A stretch of DNA of 64,000 bases from Duganella sp. BJB476 (GTDB lineage Bacteria; Pseudomonadota; Gammaproteobacteria; Burkholderiales; Burkholderiaceae_D), in NCBI RefSeq assembly GCF_003416895.1, contig NZ_QVIO01000006.1, positions 124,001 to 188,000 of the forward strand, given 5' to 3'. A model generated the notes under the pieces. That model was not told where the DNA came from. It did not search any database and worked only from the letters and a program-made list of their open reading frames with translations. The translations under genes and the position numbers were made by a program. This document shows positions 61,511 to 64,000 of the stretch, piece by piece; the first letter of the stretch is position 1; every line of letters starts with the position of its first letter.

Positions 61511-63796
61511 ATGGACAGCATGCGCTACCTGTACCTGCTCAACGCCGCCATGTACGCCGTCATCGGCGCGGCGCTGCTGCTGGTATGGCGACGCCACCGC
61601 AATCAGGCCTTCGCCCACCACATGGGCTGCTCGACGCTGTTCGCCGCGCTGATCCCGGTCGCCTACCTGATCCACACCACGGCGCCGGCGCCGTTCGACA
61701 GCCTGGGCGTGCCGCTGGTGCTGGTCGGCGCCATTCCCAACCTGCTGTTCCTCGGCTCCGGCGTGATGCAGCTGGCCGGGCGCCATCTGGCGCGCGGCGC
61801 CGCCATCGCCATCGGCGTGGCCGCCGCCGCCGCGCTGGTGGCGCCGGACGTCGCCGGCAAGCTGTTCTACTGGCCGCTGTGCAATATGCTGGTGCTGTGC
61901 GGACTGGGCGCGCTGGCCACGCGCTGGCTGTGGTCCACCCACGCGCTGGAGCGCCTGGTCGGCCCCTTGCTGATCCTGCTGGGCCTGAACCAGCTGCTGC
62001 TGGTGCTGTACGGCGAGCAGGGCATCGCCGCCAACATCGTCATCGGCACCGTGTTGCGCGCGGCGATCGGCACCGTCTTCGTGCTGAGTGCGCTGGACGG
62101 CGCGCTGCGCGACGCCGGCAAGCTGGCGGCCCGCTTCCAGCTGCTGACCGAGCACTCGGTGCAGGGCGTGGTGGTCACCGACGGCCAGCGCATCCTGTAC
62201 GCCAATCCGGCGGTGCGCGGCATCTACGGCATGCCGCTGGGGCAGGGCAACTACACGGTGTTTGCCGACCTGCCGCCGGAGAGCTTCAGCGACGAGCAAT
62301 TGCAGCGCCAGCACCGCCTGCTGCAGGACGGCGCGCTCGACATCGCCAGCTGGGAAGGCCGGCGCGAAGTGGCCGGCGGGCGCGAGCTGGAGCTGCGCTT
62401 CGAAGCGTGGCGGGTCGAATGGGACGGCGTCGGCGCCACCCAGATCCTGATCACCGACGACACCGAGCGCAACGCCAGCGCCCGCGCGCTGGTGCACCAG
62501 GCCACGCACGACAAGCTCACCGGCCTGCCCAACCGCGCCGTGCTGATGCAGCGCCTGCGGGAATATTGCTACCTGGCCGACGGCTCCTTGCACTGCACGC
62601 TGGTGGTGCTGAATATCGACCGCTTCAAACTGTTCAACCAGAGCCAGGGCCATGTGACGGGGGACCACGTGCTCAAGGCCTTCGCCGCCAAGCTCAAGGA
62701 CGCGCTCGGCGCGCGCGCCGAACTGATACGGCTGGGCGGCGACGAATTCGCCATCGTCGATCCCGACGAAGGCAATGCGCGCGACATCGGCGAGCGCCTG
62801 ACCAATGCCTGCGTGCAGGCGCTCACGGTGCCGGGCGGCGAATACTTCATCGACGCCTCGATGGGCATGGCGGTGTTCCCCGACAACGCTGGCAACGCTG
62901 AGGCGCTGCTGCGCGCCGCCAACGCCGCCATGTACCAGGCCAAGCGCACGCCGGGCACAGCGTTGGCCATGGCCGAGCAACGCTTCGAGCAGATGTCGAG
63001 CCAGACCCTGGACAACGAACAGGCGCTGCGCAAAGGCATCAAGAACCACGAGATCTACCTGGACTACCAGCCCAAGATCGACGCCGTCACCGGCAAGCTG
63101 CTGGGCTTTGAAGCGCTGGCGCGCTGGGTGCGGCCGGGCATCGGCTGGGTCAGTCCGGTGGAATTCATCGCCATCGCCGAGCGCACCGGGCTGATCCCGG
63201 AACTGGGCGCCATGCTGCTGGGGCAGGCTTGCCGCCAGATCGCCGCCTGGTGCGCCGAGCTGGGCGACTGTGTGCCGGTGGCGGTCAACGTCTCGCCGAT
63301 GCAGCTGCTCAACCGCGGCTTCCTGCAGATCGTCGAGCAGACGCTGATCGACACCGCCATCCCGCCGCGCTGCCTGACCTTGGAGATCACCGAAAGCGCC
63401 GCGGTCGACAACCTCGACGACACCCGGCTGCAGTTGCAACACCTGAGCACCCTGGGCATCGACGTCGCGATGGACGATTTCGGCACCGGTTTCTCGTCGC
63501 TGAGCATGCTGCGCCAGCTGCCGCTGAGCACGGTGAAAATCGACCGCGGCCTGATCGACCCGCTGCCGGCGCCGGACGCGGTGGCGGTGGTCAAGGCGAT
63601 CTGCCAGCTGGCCGCCGCGCTCGAGCTGCAAGTGGTGGCCGAAGGCATCGAAACGCTGGAGCAAGCGGTGGCCGCGCGCGACGCCGGCTGCCACGCCTTG
63701 CAGGGTTTCTTCTACGCGCGCGCGCTGACCGTGGCCGACGCCGGCGAATGGATGCGGCGCCAGCAGGCCGAAGCGGCCGGCCTGCTGGCCACCTGA
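61511..63796 (+). CDS. Membrane GGDEF-EAL protein with PAS domain
   Basis: 761 residues. Seven-ish membrane helices in residues 5-195 (a 7TM-type sensor region), PAS domain ~205-325, GGDEF domain ~330-490 with an intact GGDEF at 409-413 in RLGGDEFAIV, and EAL domain ~505-755 with intact FEALARWV at 533-540 and the DDFGTGFSSL loop. Both cyclic-di-GMP synthesis and breakdown are possible; in the GGDEF domain the N-D of the N-terminal motif is NQ (FNQSQGH). Starts one base after pncB stop. Confidence 0.93.
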   Translation: MDSMRYLYLLNAAMYAVIGAALLLVWRRHRNQAFAHHMGCSTLFAALIPVAYLIHTTAPAPFDSLGVPLVLVGAIPNLLFLGSGVMQLAGRHLARGAAIAIGVAAAAALVAPDVAGKLFYWPLCNMLVLCGLGALATRWLWSTHALERLVGPLLILLGLNQLLLVLYGEQGIAANIVIGTVLRAAIGTVFVLSALDGALRDAGKLAARFQLLTEHSVQGVVVTDGQRILYANPAVRGIYGMPLGQGNYTVFADLPPESFSDEQLQRQHRLLQDGALDIASWEGRREVAGGRELELRFEAWRVEWDGVGATQILITDDTERNASARALVHQATHDKLTGLPNRAVLMQRLREYCYLADGSLHCTLVVLNIDRFKLFNQSQGHVTGDHVLKAFAAKLKDALGARAELIRLGGDEFAIVDPDEGNARDIGERLTNACVQALTVPGGEYFIDASMGMAVFPDNAGNAEALLRAANAAMYQAKRTPGTALAMAEQRFEQMSSQTLDNEQALRKGIKNHEIYLDYQPKIDAVTGKLLGFEALARWVRPGIGWVSPVEFIAIAERTGLIPELGAMLLGQACRQIAAWCAELGDCVPVAVNVSPMQLLNRGFLQIVEQTLIDTAIPPRCLTLEITESAAVDNLDDTRLQLQHLSTLGIDVAMDDFGTGFSSLSMLRQLPLSTVKIDRGLIDPLPAPDAVAVVKAICQLAAALELQVVAEGIETLEQAVAARDAGCHALQGFFYARALTVADAGEWMRRQQAEAAGLLAT

Positions 63797-63804
63797 CTGG
63801 CGGA

Positions 63805-64000
63805 CTAGGCTGCGGTGGAGCCGAAGCCGCCCATGATGGCGTCCGCCTTGGCGCCTTCGTCCTCATCGTAGATATCGATGGTCAGCATGGCACCGCTGCG
63901 CTGGCGCGCCTGTGCGGCGGCGGCCGGCCCGCCCGGCGTCAGCGAGTCGAGCAGGTTGCCGACCATGCTGGTCGAGACGCTGGGCGGCAGCGTCGTGTGC
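63805..64000 (-). CDS. Partial gene at right edge, C-terminus only
   Basis: Last ~65 residues of a minus-strand gene, convergent with the GGDEF-EAL gene. The sequence runs LPPSVSTSMVGNLLDSLTPG, then AAAAQARQRSGAMLTIDIYD, EDEGAKADAIMGGFGSTAA. Ala/Gly-rich with an acidic stretch; no family recognised. Confidence 0.5.
   Translation of the reverse strand, partial: HTTLPPSVSTSMVGNLLDSLTPGGPAAAAQARQRSGAMLTIDIYDEDEGAKADAIMGGFGSTAA

Noticed and set aside
61490..63694. 734-codon frame opposite the GGDEF-EAL gene
   Set aside because: Antisense shadow with low-complexity Gln/Arg/Ala content.

Overview
The window is GC-rich, gene-dense chromosomal DNA that reads as a Gram-negative betaproteobacterium of the Burkholderiales, most likely Oxalobacteraceae (Massilia/Duganella/Pseudoduganella type). 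This is inferred from the rpsP-rimM-trmD-rplS order next to a NUDIX hydrolase and a CobD/CbiB-like gene, the DUF3579 and YjfB families, type II secretion GspA/GspB, FliT, a FimV-like protein, and the large chitin/GlcNAc locus with a TonB receptor. I see no rRNA, tRNA, CRISPR array, phage or insertion sequence; the window looks like ordinary core and accessory chromosome.

Layout. 1-9.6 kb: the 5' end of proline dehydrogenase, two small envelope genes, the ribosomal/tRNA-modification operon ending in a strong terminator, NUDIX, CobD/CbiB-like, DUF3579 and a two-domain M16 protease. 9.6-11.4 kb: acylphosphatase and an overlapping Rrf2 regulator/thioredoxin-reductase-like flavoprotein pair. 11.5-29.9 kb: the chitin/N-acetylglucosamine region. 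A TonB receptor with a cupin-like gene is transcribed one way; a GntR regulator plus GH18 chitinase go the other way; a ten-gene operon (nagK, second gntR, nagA, SIS-type deaminase, ABC binding protein and two permeases, nagZ-like GH3, AmpG-like MFS, ABC ATPase) runs on the minus strand from a near-consensus promoter. All three transcription units carry the same direct-repeat motif (NGGTN-N6-TGGTATTA, 11-bp phase), a predicted shared operator. Together they give outer-membrane uptake, periplasmic hydrolysis, inner-membrane import, phosphorylation, deacetylation and deamination to fructose-6-P.

30-36 kb: a perfect 42-bp-arm palindrome, a highly repetitive DUF2807 protein, two small secreted or hypothetical proteins leading into gspA-gspB, mobB and yjfB. 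36.4-38.9 kb: a bufferin-type copper-peptide cassette: a DUF2282 precursor with four cysteines, a single protein fusing the DUF692 peptide-modifying enzyme to its DUF2063 partner, and a DoxX membrane protein, behind an ECF-sigma-like promoter. The natural fusion of two normally separate maturation subunits is the most interesting item in the window.

39-64 kb: mixed housekeeping and accessory genes: fumC, a FimV-like protein, a class Ic aminotransferase, fliT with a sigma-28-like promoter, HDOD, an M13 peptidase, a 146-nt nested palindrome, a methyltransferase, CsbD, an orphan Hcp, a DPP4-like peptidase, a MATE exporter, two beta/gamma-crystallin proteins, cbpA-cbpM, a divergent lysR/azoR pair, DUF3455, a nicotinamidase-like hydrolase with nicotinate phosphoribosyltransferase, a GGDEF-EAL protein, and a partial unknown gene at the right edge.
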